Shown: positions 47,203 to 59,774 of the stretch, piece by piece
Position numbering within the stretch: position 1 is the stretch's first letter
How the letters are laid out: each line of letters starts with the position of its first letter
From: Timema cristinae
Lineage: Eukaryota > Arthropoda > Insecta > Phasmatodea > Timematidae
Direction of reading: 5' to 3'
Length of the DNA: 64,000 bases
NCBI GenBank assembly: GCA_039000515.1
Contig: JBCFYV010000012.1
Coordinates: forward strand, 28,076,766-28,140,765
Notes under the pieces: model-generated
The model's database searches: none
Seen by the model: the letters and a program-made list of their open reading frames with translations, nothing else
Told to the model about the DNA's origin: nothing
Program-made: the position numbers and the translations under genes

Positions 47203-47490
47203 GGTTAGGTAAGGTTAGGTTAGGCTAGGTTATGTTAGGTTGGCTTAGGCTAGGCTAGGTTATGTTAACATGTTTTATGTTAGGCTAGGTTTTGTTAGGT
47301 TAGTTTAGGTTATGCTATGTTAGGATAGTTTAGTTTATGTTATGTTGGGCTAGGTTATGTTAGGTTAGTTTAGGTTAAGTTATGTTAGGTTAGTTTATGT
47401 TATGTTATGTTATGTTATGTCAGGTTAGTTTAGCTTAGGTTCTGCTAGGTTATGTTAAGTTAGCTAAGGTTAAGTAATGTTAGGTTAAGG
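47203..47490 (+). repeat. Degenerate TTAGG-like array (copy B)
   Basis: Same variants in the same order as 39350-39626 with a few single-base or unit differences (for example one extra TTATG). Confidence 0.8.
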
Positions 47491-50308
47491 GCTAAAAGTT
47501 TAAAATGATTACAGCTTGTTCCTAAACTCATGTGCACAGACTAACACTTATACTTTACTCCGCAATTTGAGTGTGAACCTTTTACATGCCACAATTGACA
47601 TGGGACCAACAATCTCCTAAGGAAATTGTTTTACGGATTTTTATCGCTAAAGAAAAATATGCCAATTCAGCTGGGGTTGAACATACGAACATCGAGACCT
47701 GATGTGAGTACTCTACCCAAGACCACTTAGGTTTATTTGCTTAGCTCATGGATTAATTATTTATATGATGTTAAATTATGTTTGGTTGTTTGTTTACTTA
47801 GACATGCTATTATAGGTTATGCGGGGTAGGTTTAGTTGATAGGTGGTAATTTGATCAGCAAAATATGGCCTAGTCCAATCATTTAGAACAAACAAGGTAC
47901 ACTATTACAGGATGAATCTACACATTCCTCTGAAAAATAAAACAATTTGAATCCTAATTTTGTTCGAATTTGTTTTTAGAAAGGCTATTTCTATTTGTAC
48001 GATCATATTTATTCTCAGAACTGCCACAATTATAGTCAAACTTAGTTGAAAATAACCTAATTTCCCACACATATAATTTTTATTTCTAATTATAAAACCT
48101 AAAATGTAAAGTTTTAATTCCATCGGGATACTTTATTACCTTTCCCCTAAATTGTGGATTTATATTTTGAAATAACAAACCCCTTCTTAAATAACATGGG
48201 GTTTCTGGAGGTTTGCAACGCCTCTCAGCACTCCGGTAGGTGACCCTCCTAAGTCAGACAAAGAATAACTTCTGCTACTTTAGCTATAAATAGGTATTGT
48301 ACTAAACAAATAAGACAAAATAGTTTACAAAATGTTTTATTCGCTTGTGTCAGTCTTTAACAAAACAACATCAACAAACAACCCGCTACGGTGATCGAAC
48401 GGTCCAAGGCAGTAGATCCCAAAGTGGGTTGTATCACCCTCTGAGAGGTGGTTGGATTATCTAGGGGGACCCTAAAGGATCACCCTTAAACCAAGATGTT
48501 TTTTCTTCCTACCCCTTTTGAGCCTCCTCAGTAGGGTAAGATAACCGACTCTGGCTCACTTTTTTCGAGGCACATGCGAAGTGGCGGTTTTGAATTTTCA
48601 ACATGTTTCAACTAGTCTTTCAAAAATACCTGACATGCTTCGACAAGATCTATTTATTTATTTATGATTGACAGGATAGGGATTGCCTTATACAATGCAT
48701 GTGATTAATTTATTGATTAACATGTCTAAGGAAGTCTAGACATGTATGAACACGTTGGAAATTTGAGGTGGACTCCCCTGTAAATTACACTATGATGTGT
48801 AAATCCAAGATGACGTATCACATACCTGACAACTTGAATTCATACTCGTCCATTCCCCTCCCCCCTTCCACTCCCCCATTTTCTTTTGTTGTAGAGTGTT
48901 ATTTTTATACTACTACTGAACTGGTTTGAACACGTTTATTGACAGCTTTTCCTTGTTAAGTTGTACATTTTTATCCCCTTCCTTTCCTTACCACAACAGT
49001 TTTTGCGGTAGTGTAAACTTTTTAACATTAATTACTTTATTTCTGATGTAAATATCCAAGATGGTTGCCCCCATATCCGATGACTTGACCTCTGTCCGAA
49101 CTGATATATATTTTGGTATGTAAGACCCCACACTTAAACATGTTTGAACTAGTTTGAAGGCTACAATTACTTGTATAGCTATGCGTATATGTAGGTCTTG
49201 ATCTGAACATCTGTATCTGAACATGTTTGATCAAGACCAATCATAAACAATCGTTACCGACGTGTCAAAACCTTTCAATCCGAGATGACGCCACATGACT
49301 ACCACCTTCCTTTGGTATCTCGCCCAACCCTTGAATTTCGCGGATTTCAAACCTTAACTGAAAGATCTGATCAAGTCTAGTCTTGCTTGGAGAAGGGTGG
49401 AGAGGAAAAGGTTATTTAGGTAATGAAACGGTGTAGATAGATTTGAATTTTATTACAAAAAACTACAACATGGACAGTCATTTTAAGATAAGCATGAATA
49501 AATTAATACAAGTAATTGAATGTAAATAACGCCAATACATATACAAGAAGGATTGATGTTAGCTCTAAATAAATAATTCTTGAATAAGGCTGCTCAATAT
49601 ACTTATCCACTTCATGATTATTGATCAGTCCTTCACTCTTGATGTTCACTTACTAGTCCTTCATATTGCATGTTCACTTACCAGTCATTCATATTGCATG
49701 TTCACTTACCAGGCCTTCATATTGCATATTTTACCTAAAAGTTAAATATGAAGAAACAAGTATTCTGCATGTTTAACACAATGTATGTAGGGGAACTTGT
49801 ATATTTCACAAATAAGGTTTCATCTCAGCCAATAGCATAGATAAACCTTCGTCCCACTCGATTAGACTATTAGTTTCCATTCATCGAACTTGATACACCA
49901 TCTGAAGATCGTTGAAAGGGTTTGGAGGTTTGAAAGACTTATTCAGTGTTGGAGAAGTACTTTACACGGTGACCATATGTTTAACCAGTAAATGCTTTGG
50001 GAGATCAACAAGTGATGTCCTTTAAAGTTAATGTACAGAACTGGGTCTAATAACGGTGTTACACTAACGTAGGGACAATCGATCTTCTCAGCACAACGTT
50101 TATGAGGAAAATGGTTAACTGGTGTTGATTCAACTGGGGATGATTTCAGTCTCCGCCTAGTCATGTATACAGCAGAGACAAGATAAATGACTATAGTCGA
50201 TCTAATGCTTTCATTGATTAGGACAATGATGTGAGGCTGATTAAAGATATCGTATCATCTTGTATTCCATTCTTATACAAATTCCACAAACACTTTCTGC
50301 TCGATTAG

Positions 50309-50575
50309 GTTTAACACTACCTATCTCACGCTAGTTTCATATTGAGCTTGACTGCTGAGGACGGGGAGATCGAGGTTCAAATCTTGGTCGTGTGAACTGG
50401 GGATGGTTTTTCCTAAATGGTTTTCCACTCTCCATCCACGCAAATGTGGGATTACCTCATCTAAATTCAACCTGCCCAATTACTAATTCATTAGCGCAAT
50501 TAGTACTTAAGCGTATTACCCGAATGGGTAGTGAAACGTGGTGCTAAATAAATAAAAATTATAAAGTTTAACACT
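50309..50575 (+). repeat. SINE family B, duplicate copy with the same target duplication
   Basis: Duplicate of 42453-42718, GTTTAACACT at both ends (50309-50318, 50566-50575). It shows CCCGAATGGGTAGTG where copy A has lost one G. Confidence 0.82.
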
Positions 50576-50831
50576 CTTATCCCATTCATGGAGGAGTTGT
50601 AACTTTTCTTATGAACAAGTATAGGTGGTACCGTAATAACTTATGTACTATATAGCATTACATTCACGATTAATAACCGTCCAGGAAGGACAACTAAACC
50701 AAGCAATTCATAAAGGCTATAATAATGGATATTGGTAACCACACTCTGAATCCAAGCTATCTTCTCCCCTCCTTTAACATATATTGTTGAGCTCATTTTG
50801 TCTAGTTTTTTTAGGTTTCAAAGTGTGAGTC

Positions 50832-50873
<42 letters not shown>

Positions 50874-51047
50874 TGACTTTAATGGCGAAGTTAAGGCTAC
50901 TGCCTTTTCTTACACTTAACCAATACAATTTAAACTGAAGTTTAACAAAATAATATATATATAAAAAAACACACAAAAAGTATTAAGAAATAGAGAAAAA
51001 AAACTAGAGCTAAAATACACAAGGATTACGTACCACGCTCGCACACG

Positions 51048-51088
<41 letters not shown>

Positions 51089-51600
51089 GTCTCTCCCCTC
51101 TCAATCTCAATAATGAGCTTCCACACGCAACTTATTTGCGACTTATCGCTTGAAACCATTCAATTCTAATTTCTTTACATCGCTGGTTAGGGTATTCCAT
51201 GAACGAGAAGCTGAAACAGTGAAAGAATTTGAGTAATGATTGGAATTATGAAGAGGAATGAATAAAAACTGAGTTTTCTTGTGATCGGGTGTTGAAATTA
51301 TTATTAGGGTTGAGTAAGCGAATACGTGAAGAAAGGTATTGTGGGGAGTTGGTAGTCAATAGTTTCTTTATGATTGTCATCGAGTGTAGCGTTCGTCTTT
51401 CTTTAAGTTTTAGCCAAGCTAGTCTCTTATAGTATGGGGAAATATGATCACGTGACCGGAGGTCGAATATAAATCTAACACATGTGTTCTGGAGTCTTTG
51501 TAGTCTTGCCACAAGGTCCAATGTGTCCAAGCTCAGAGTAGAGCACATGAACACTCTCCCAGGACAGTGTAGTTATGCATTCGACACTCCACTTAATCCT
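50874..51600 (-). mobile_element. 5'-truncated LINE, duplicate copy
   Basis: Same LINE fragment as 43062-43775. A one-base indel near 51264 breaks the frame, so only 102 codons are open (51246-51554). Near the 5' junction a 12-bp segment (CACTCCACTTAA) is present here and absent from copy A. Confidence 0.75.
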
Positions 51601-51784
51601 TGGAGTGAGAAACCTTTTTTCGAAGGATGGTAGAAACGTATAGGGGGGGGGGGGGCCTTAGGTGGTGATCTTAGACTCCTGCTAAGAAATTTAAAACCAG
51701 ACCTTAGGAAACTTGTATCACTTCATGAAACCCATTCATCATTTTAAGAGTATGAGCTATGTGTCAACTGAGATATTTTCTAAA

Positions 51785-52469
51785 TAACTATCAGACTCTA
51801 AAAAACTAATAATAATGGGTAAATAAATCCAACAATTTGGTTAAATTACCGAAACTAAAATTTTAATAAAATAGCATCCAAATTTTACTGTGCTATTAAC
51901 TTTCTCAATGGGACTTGTAACCCCTAATACTAGTAATGTTTTTTCAATAATTATAGTTAGTAGCACCAGAGATGAGCTAACAGAACTAAGGGGATGGGGG
52001 AGGGATGTTGACGCTAAAAGTTTTGGGACTCCCGAGCTGACCCATCACACTCGATTTAGTCTGGATTAGCAATTACGGAGAATGGAGTCAAAATCCTGAT
52101 TGGCTCTACTCATGTACTTTTTTTTTTTCTTTCAAAATGATTTCCTCTGTATTATTCTTACCTCATCACTACTTTAAATAAATATAGTCTTAGCATATAG
52201 TAAGATATATAAAAAAAACTCATCTTTAACAGAAAAAACTTTTGTCAAACATAAACAAAATTAATCAATAAATTATGAAGTCAAATAATGGAGTTCCATA
52301 AAATATTTCTTTGATGAATAAGCAAAATTCTTTTTGTTTGTTGATTTTATATTAAGTATGGAACGTACATATTCCCTTTTAGAAAAATGTTGTTTTTTAT
52401 TTACTTGTATTTATTATTATTCTGTCTTTAAAAATAGAATTGGGGGAATCCATAAAGACCCTCTTCTAT
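51785..52469. other. No gene seen
   Basis: Unique-looking AT-rich sequence right of the duplicated block. A tRNA-like fragment (TAGTCTGGATTAGCA, then GAGTCAAAATCCTG) lies at ~52055-52110. Confidence 0.4.
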
Positions 52470-52640
52470 GATTTAAAATAAATGGTAAGACACAATCGCA
52501 CAAACTTTATCATGTCGTATATTATGGCCTAGAAGATAATTTATAAAAATATGTTTAGATTAAGCTACCTTTAAATATTTTTACCCCCCAAAAATAAACA
52601 CGTCATATTGTTAGTCAGAATAATAACACTTTATATGTAC
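52470..52640 (+). repeat. Dispersed repeat R1, copy 3, left half
   Basis: GACACAATCGCACAAACTTT, GTTAGTCAGAATAATAACAC and TTTATATGTAC match 20030-20180. The repeat resumes at 63070 after the LTR element (ATTTTAAACAAAATTGTTCA). Confidence 0.7.
52637..52640. repeat. Target-site duplication GTAC, left
   Basis: GTAC directly outside the left LTR, repeated outside the right LTR at 63070-63073. Four bases is a usual duplication size for gypsy elements. Confidence 0.85.
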
Positions 52641-53261
52641 TGTAACGTTCTGGAATTACGTTACCGCGATGGGTGCCTATTGACGAATTATAATTAATAC
52701 ACTTTTCATTTTGACATGTTTTTTTTTATTGCTGAATTAGTTTAATTAATGCGAAAATAGATCATGTCGAAAAATATACGCGGGCTAGCGCGGACAGATG
52801 TTACTAGACGCCAAGTGAGTTCTGTCAGTATTGGACACCAACTCCCAACTCCCAACTAACCACTGCCTTTATGTTGCACCATCCCTTGTATATATTCCTT
52901 GGTCATGGAAGCTTCGAGAAGGTTTAGTTTAGAAAAACAAAATACAAGATAAAAATATATCTGTGTCACTCGAAGCTTCGAGAGCCGGAAAATGACTCAA
53001 GTTACATTTTAAAATCTCTCTTCGAACCATCGAGAAGAGGAAGTTATTATTTGAAAAATATATATTGTCAAACTGACTTGGCTGGTGTCACGTGCGTGAT
53101 GTCACTGTTCAGTGGCTTTTGCCTTCTTAGAAGAAGAAGTGCTTTAAGCGCCATTTAATATACTACATAATTTAAATGAAATAAAATATGTTTATAAAAT
53201 TAGGACGATATTATTGTTAATGCTTTCACATACTTTTCAGGGGCAAATCAATTACATTACA
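52641..53261 (-). repeat. 3' LTR of the gypsy element (left in window)
   Basis: 621 bp, begins TGTAACGTTC and ends CATTACA on the plus strand, i.e. TG...CA. In sense orientation it has, in order, a CACGTG within CACGCACGTGACA, three heat-shock-element-like clusters, a TATA box (complement of 52888-52894), and AATAAA (complement of 52725-52730) as the likely poly(A) signal. Confidence 0.95.
52908..52920 (-). promoter_or_regulatory. Perfect heat-shock element in the 3' LTR
   Basis: Same sequence and spacing as in the 5' LTR, upstream of the TATA box at 52888-52894; the second cluster lies at 52972-52984 within the palindrome CTCGAAGCTTCGAG. From a 3' LTR it could drive transcription into flanking DNA leftward. 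Confidence 0.7.
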
Positions 53262-53275
53262 ATACCCCCAAAGTG
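53262..53275 (-). other. Polypurine tract region
   Basis: In sense orientation CACTTTGGGGGTAT lies directly before the 3' LTR. The G-run is the probable plus-strand primer. Confidence 0.6.
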
Positions 53276-56200
53276 TATCTGAAAGTAGAGACCTAGTCGT
53301 ATACTTTTTGATACGCTTTGCTAAAAAAAAAATAAAAGACGAGAAAAGACGGCATGATCATTTTTCGCACACCCTGTATAAAATTTCACAAGTTACAATA
53401 TTTTGAAACATCCTGTATAACATTTCACAAATTGGATAAATTCAAATAATTTGGAACACTCTGTATAATATTGTTCTTGAATGATAATACTATTTGAAGT
53501 GGTGTTCTCCTACTGCAAGTTTACATGAAGTTTATATATATAAAAGTTGAAGTTATACAAATCAAACATTAAAATATAAAATGTTAATCAAAAAGTTGAA
53601 ATTAGATACATCAAATATCAAGATATAAAATTGTTAAGTATAATTACAATTAATTGAAATAAAATAATCTAAGTTTATCATATAAAAATTTGGATTTAAT
53701 ATAAAGATTTGAATTTAATTATTACTAATCAAAGTTTTTTATTTTTTTATTTAAAAAAAACAAAATTCGTTGCTATAACGTCCTTAAGATTGATTAAAAT
53801 ACATTAAACTTTTTAATAAAAAATGGAATATAATTGTCACTAATCAAAGTGTCTTTTAATTATTTATTGGTTTAAACACTTCGTTGCACTTTTTATTTTT
53901 TATTGATCCTTCATGGATCCACTTTTAATTATTAGTATTATTATGATGATCCTTCACGGATCCACTTTTACTATTATTATATTAACATACTTAACAAACA
54001 CTCTTAATGCTACACATACCCTTAAAAAGCCTGACTGCCAAATTCGCTATATGAGCCACTATTATACTCTTAAAAGCCTGACGGCCAAATTCGCTATATG
54101 AGCCTTCACTTAAATTACATTTACAAAATAATAAGCTTAAAAACACAAAAAGAATTTACAAGATAAACTCAATTACTTAAAAAATATATAATTACATTGT
54201 TTCGGACAGATAAAGGATAATAACAGAACATCTGAATCACCTTACCAAAATCTTTATTTATGAGAATACCTAAACTCAAAACAAATTTAAAATACTTGAA
54301 ATATATTGACGATAATCTTGGAATCATAAAGCACGTTAGAAATCAGTATGAAATTATCTATTACACCATTATAAAATATTGAAAATTATTTTCCCCCTTC
54401 TTAATTGAATAATTAAATTCACATTAGTGAAAAAAAATCTTTACCTGCATCTTTCTGTTGATTACAATCTTTTGACTATTGCCTGTTAGCCTTAGGCATT
54501 TAAAAAATAAAATTATAATAAAATCTTTTATAGTAGCCTAATTAGGTCTAACACCCTAATTAGCTCTCATCCTTGTTAATACATTAGCATTATTACATTA
54601 CGTAATCACAGAATACCCTTTTAAACTTCTTCACAATCTCCTCAATATCTTTAAATTTTAATCCAGAATTAACCATTGGATATTTATCGCATATTATATA
54701 GTGGAAAGCTTAAGCCTCTGCCTCATTTATTATAACTGACTCTTTGTTGCGTTGTGCTAACTCTATGTTTGTGAATACCTGCTACCTGAACTTTGGTGAT
54801 CCGTTTGACTCACCACTTATAAAAATGAAATTATTCTTCATGGCTTAATACACCTTACTCAATAAACCTCAACTTCCTCACTCAATAAACCTAATCTCCT
54901 CAACGCTGCTAGATGCCCTCGGGCCATCCTTAAACTCATAACGACGATTAATTAATCTAGATCATGGCTTGCCCATAGCTAAGACCATATCTGAAAAAAC
55001 CTCAACTCCACTTTCTCAACCTATATACCTCAATGAAAAGACCTCAACTCCACTATCTGAAAAAAAAAAGCTTTTAAACAAGACTACTCGCCTCTTATTT
55101 CCACTCACCTTAACATACTGTAATAAGCACTCAAGTGCATATCTAAATTAATATCTCTAGATATCTTAGATCTTACTCTTCAGCTTATCAGCCTACTCTG
55201 TGATTTCTTTAATATCTGAATCAAAATCGTTGAATTTATTGCCATTTAATTAATTGAATTAAAATAACCCCGACCTAAATATTAAAATCCTTATCTTGAT
55301 TATAAAAAAATGCATCATTGATGAAATAATATATTTATTCAGATTTCCAAGATCGTCTATTAATTAATAAAACTTCCTAACTTTCTCATAAACTAAAATT
55401 ATATAACTTCTTGTTAAAATTAAAATTTATATTTTTATCTCTAATTATTACTTAAACAATAGTTTACAATTAACAAAAATTATGACCTACTCTTAGAATA
55501 TACTTAGACTCTAATCTCTCCTTGCGTGATTTCAGGTTTTCACGCTCCTCCAGCTGACAAACTTATCCAAGCCCTCACCTAACCTTCTATCCGATGTTAT
55601 CCCTTGCATGCTTCTAAGGGTCCATGCCCCCTCCAAACTGACAAAATATCCAAGCCCTCACCTAACCTTCTATCCGATGTTATCCCTTGCATGCTTCTAA
55701 GGGTCCATGCCCCCTCCTTATCTGTTCTCCTATTTTGATTTATACAACTTTCTAAAATTATGCTAAGTCCAAATGTTATTAATCTAAATTGATAAGAATT
55801 TATATTTTTATACTTATAGATTTTATACTTAATGTACCGGGTTTGACTCTGACTTATTGAACTAATAAAAATAAGTGATTTTATCTTTCGTGGCCAAAGT
55901 CAGTTTGTGTTGTCGTCTTAGCTTTGCGATGTAGGAATGACAATAGATGACCGACCACCTGTATTAAGTGCGACGTAGGAATGAATGTATAGAATTTGTT
56001 TTACAACCCTCTCAATTTTTACAAAAGAAGGTTTAACTTCCTTTTCAGAAACTAAAAGATTAGTCTCACTTTTCATGTTTGGTCGTTTATGGTTTCTTTA
56101 CAATTTATATTTTGAGATGTGTTTCAGGTGTGACACTTTTACCTTTCTTCAAACTAGTACGCAGTTATAATTCTGCAGAATTCTGAGTATATTTTAACCA

Positions 56201-56363
56201 CTGCGTATTTCCTAGGAAGAAAAAGCCATTTTAGCATCTCTCTCATCTTGTTAGTTTTTGTGCTACAGGTCCAGGTTCGAACTCTTGCATAGTCATTTTA
56301 TTATTTAATTATGTAAATAAAATCCTGTTCCTATCCTTTATAATTAATGTAGCTGAAAAATGT
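53276..56363 (-). other. Long 3' region of the gypsy element without env
   Basis: About 3.1 kb between pol stop and the polypurine tract. No minus-strand open frame of 60 codons or more and no env-like features. It contains small tandem duplications: three CTGTATAA-centred ~50-bp repeats at 53370-53470, ATCCTTCA(C/T)GGATCC twice at ~53905-53970, AAATTCGCTATATGAGCC twice at ~54040-54095, and an 83-bp duplication at ~55560-55716. The plus-strand short frames are not supported. Confidence 0.65.
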
Positions 56364-59288
56364 TTAGATATCTGTCTTGCTATGATAGGGTTTTAATTCT
56401 GTGACATTAAAAACACCTCTAATCTTAAGAGTCTCAGGGTCTTGAATTAAGTATACATTTTGACCTATTTGATGTTTTACCTGATATGGTCCTTCATATA
56501 GTAAAAAGAACTTTTTTACTTCCTTATTCAAAGCTGATGATAACTGATGATTTTTTACAAGAACTAACTGGCCATTTGCGTATTCAATAGGTTTAAGAAT
56601 CTTTTTATCATGGTACCGGGTTCGTTTCTCTGCTGTATCTTTTAATCTTTTTACTGCAAGATGTAATTTAGTTTGATGATCTATTTCTAACCTTTGTGGA
56701 AAACTGAAGAGTTTCTCGAGGTTTCTAACTGGTCTATTTCCCATCATTAATTCTTGAGGTGTGTAACCTGTGCTTTCATGAGTTATTGAATTTAGACAAA
56801 TTTCTATTCTTTCTACATAATTTGCCCATGAAGCATGATTGTCATGACAAAATAACCTTAAAAACCTACCTATCTCTCTGTTAACTCTTTCTACACTATT
56901 GCTTTGGGGATGATATACAGAAGTATATTTTACAATAATTTTGTTATCTGTTAGAGTTGACCTCCATTTTATGCTTGTGAACTGTGTTCCATGATCAGAA
57001 ACAATAGTTTGGGGAATACCTACATCTTTTACATAGCATTTTATTATCTTATTTGTAACTGCATTGGCAGTCGCTCTCCTCATTGTATATAATTTAACAT
57101 ATTTAGTGCAAATATCTAGAACAGCAAATATATATTGTACACCTCTAATACTAGAAGGTAGTGGTCCATATATATCGACAAAAACTAATTGTAACGGTTG
57201 GTCAGCTAATACATTCTTCATTAAGCCCTCATACTTTACATTAGGGATTTTAGTTTTTTGACATATGTCACACTGTCTTAATACTTTTGCTATAGTTCTG
57301 TTCATCTTGGGAAAATTACATGATTCTCTTAAAATATTATAACATTTTTTTACCCCTACATGAGCGTACTGTTGATGGCAATTCTCTATTACAGTTATTA
57401 TTAATTCTGTGGGAATACAAATAGTCCAAATTTTATCTATGGAGGTTTTTTTGAAAAGTAAATTATTATAAATTTGATAGTTATTTGCAATTTCTAATTT
57501 GGGTTCTGACTGTTCTAATTCTGTAAACACCTTTTTTAGTTTTTGATCCTCTCTTTGACATAATGGTAATTCCTTTTTTATTTTGTTTTCTATTTCATTA
57601 ATAGGTTTTCTTTTATGTACTAAAACTCTAAATTCCCTATCGATGGTACCTTCTACTGTGCCTTCAGGTGGATAGCGTGATAAAGTGTCTGCTATTACTT
57701 GGTCTTTTCCTGCTATATATTTTATTGTTAAATTATATTCTTGTAATAGTAGGATCCATCTAGTTAAGCGACCATGAAGTAATTTACATTTATTAATAAA
57801 AATTAATGCCTTATGATCCGTGTATAGAGTGGTTGGTTTTCCATAAATATAAATTCTAAATTGTTGACATCCATATACTATAGCTAATAGTTCTTTCTCT
57901 GTAATTGTACAATTAACTTCAGGACCATGAAGTACTCTGCTAGCATATGCTATCGGCCTACGGTCTCCTTCTTTATCAAATTGAAACAGCTCAGCACCTA
58001 TTGCCAATCCAGATGCGTCACAACATATGTTCATGGGTTGTTCAAGGTCAGGGTGTTTTAAGGTTACTGTACTTACAAATTGTTGTTTAATGTGGTCCAT
58101 TGCTGCATCTTCTGCACTGCCCCAGTTCCATTCCTGATTCTTTTTTGTTAAATTTAGTAATGGTATCACAAGGTCTGAATGGTTTTTGACAAATTTTCTG
58201 TAATAATTTATAAGACCCAGAAAAGCTTGTAGTTGTTTTTTGTTCTTTGGGGTAGGAAATTCCCTAATTGACCTGGTTTTATTTTGATCTGCTGAAATTC
58301 CCTCTGGGGATATTATATGACCTAAAAAGTTTATTTGTTCACAAAGAAAAGAAGATTTTTTGAAATTGACTGTCATTCCTCCTGTTTTAAGTTTACTTAA
58401 TACCAATTCTAACTGTTTTATATGTTGCTCAAATGTTTTTGATGCGATCACTATGTCATCTACGTACAGAGTTACAAAACTAAGCACCTCAGGGCCTAGG
58501 ACCTCTTCTAATCCCCTAATAAACTTACTTGTTGATACTGTTAGTCCGAAAGGCATTCTTTTAAAACAAAAAGTTCTTCCATTGTATATAAAAGAGGTAT
58601 ATTTTCTAGAGTCTGGTTCTAGTTCAATTTGCCAAAAAGAGCTGACTAAATCTAGTGAAGTTAAAAATTTACAGCCTTCAAATTTCTGAATTAATTCATT
58701 CGCTGGTGCTGGTGATTCATTATCATTAATTAAAATTTGATTTACTTTACGGGCATCTAAACATAACCTCACACCCCCATCTTTTTTCTTAACTACCACT
58801 AATGGGTTTATTATGTCGGAACTACACCGCTCAATTATATCCCATTCCAACATGTGATTAAGGGTCTCCTCTACAGCTGATCTCTGGCTATAGGGTACAG
58901 GATATGATTTGCTATTGAAAGGGGAATGATCTGATACTTCCAATTTACATTTGTATAAATTATTTAATCCTGGTTTTTCTGAAAAGATTTCTTTATGTTG
59001 CCACATTACGTCTAATAATTTTTGTTTTTGCTCTGTACTGATGGCTGACAGTTTACAAATTATTTTTTCTATATCTGTCCAAGGTATTTGTAGACTATTG
59101 ACTGATAATTGTTGTAATCTTTTTATATTATTTTGTTGAAATTGATCGCTCATTATTCCCTTTACTTGTAGTCTGAGAATATTTGAACAAACTTTTTCGC
59201 TAAATGGCACTTTCAAATTAAAAGGTTTTTTATTAATTGACACCTGTTTATTTTGATAATTTATATCAACCTCAAATCCGGCTAACTA
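56364..59288 (-). CDS. pol: Pol polyprotein downstream of the stop: RT, RNase H, integrase
   Basis: Numbering from the codon at 59243 (a GTG, not a real start; the frame is continuous from the protease part after the TAG at 59286-59288). RT occupies ~95-325 with catalytic LDLV (Asp198) and YVDD (260-263). RNase H is ~400-525 with Asp409, Glu449, Asp476 and Asp519. Integrase has an N-terminal zinc site His623, His628, Cys658, Cys661, and a core with Asp690, Asp750 and Glu785, 34 residues between the last two (DD35E). A GPY/F module (YEGPYQV, 916-922) is near the C-terminus; no chromodomain is seen. All catalytic residues are intact. These enzymes copy the RNA genome into DNA in the particle and insert it into the host chromosome. 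Separate expression is unlikely; it should be made as part of Gag-Pol. Confidence 0.93.
59286..59288 (-). other. In-frame TAG between protease and RT
   Basis: The only stop in the ~1,130-codon pol frame. Sequence on both sides is coherent polyprotein. A single substitution of a TGG Trp codon is the simplest origin; stop readthrough is possible but less likely because it falls inside a conserved motif. Confidence 0.8.
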
Positions 59289-59774
59289 ATCTGACCCTAA
59301 TATAATTGGAACATTTAAATTTTCAATGATAAGAAATATGATACTCATTTTTATATTACTTATTTCAACATCAATTAATACTTGTTTTTTAACCTTTTTG
59401 TTTTTAGTCCCTGTTGCGCCTATAATTACTGTATTGGTTACTGGTAATACGGGAATGGCCGTTTTTAAATCACTATTTTTTATTTCTTCAAAACATTCTT
59501 GTGACATTGCTGTCACCTCTGATCCTGTGTCTAGTAACATTTTTACTTTAATAGCCCCTAATTTTCCTTCAATTTCAGGTGATACTGATTTACTATATTT
59601 GTTTTTATCGGTTGCTTCAAATAACAAGTCTTCTTTTGGGTTACCCTGTAGTATTACATTTTGTCTAACATATTCTAAATAGGCTGATTGTTCTGTGGTC
59701 CGATTTTTACTTGTAATCTTCATCACGTACGGACTGTCACGTGATTGACTTTTTAGTTTTCCCTTTGTCTAGGA
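59286..59774 (-). CDS. pol: Protease part of pol, ended by an in-frame TAG
   Basis: The frame is open from 59774, just after a TAG, overlaps the end of gag by ~20 bases, and has its first ATG at 59723. The aspartic protease motif LLDTGSEVTAMS has its DTGS at residues 66-69 counted from 59726; IILGSD near the end is the second conserved protease block. TAG at 59286-59288 follows GSD immediately, where related elements usually have a Trp before Leu. Beyond it the same frame continues into RT. The protease would cleave Gag-Pol in the particle. It is probably entered by -1 frameshifting from gag. Confidence 0.85.
59753..59772 (-). promoter_or_regulatory. Probable gag-pol -1 frameshift site
   Basis: The gag frame ends AGG GAA AAC TAA and the pol frame is open from ACA, so the frames overlap by ~20 bases. 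G GAA AAC directly before the stop is a slippery-type heptamer of the same kind as the known mouse mammary tumour virus G GAU UUA site. Downstream structure was not assessed. Confidence 0.5.

Larger units (their letters stand above)
44074..51784. repeat. Right copy (B) of the duplication, probably an unmerged contig overlap
   Basis: Begins at the sequence corresponding to 35996 and follows copy A to 43973 without rearrangement. 44074-46930 is heavily corrupted and ~7 percent shorter than its partner; from ~46930 on the two differ only by rare substitutions, small indels and microsatellite lengths. Open frames inside (44369-46533) are artefacts of deleted bases. Confidence 0.9.

Noticed and set aside
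35996..51784. Recent segmental duplication
   Set aside because: The breakpoints coincide with an N gap and with the exact end of the left contig, and part of one copy is low quality, so an assembly artefact is more economical.
58360..58689. 109-codon plus frame, and other plus frames at 57064, 58951, 59326, 60821
   Set aside because: Antisense shadows of the pol and gag genes on the minus strand.
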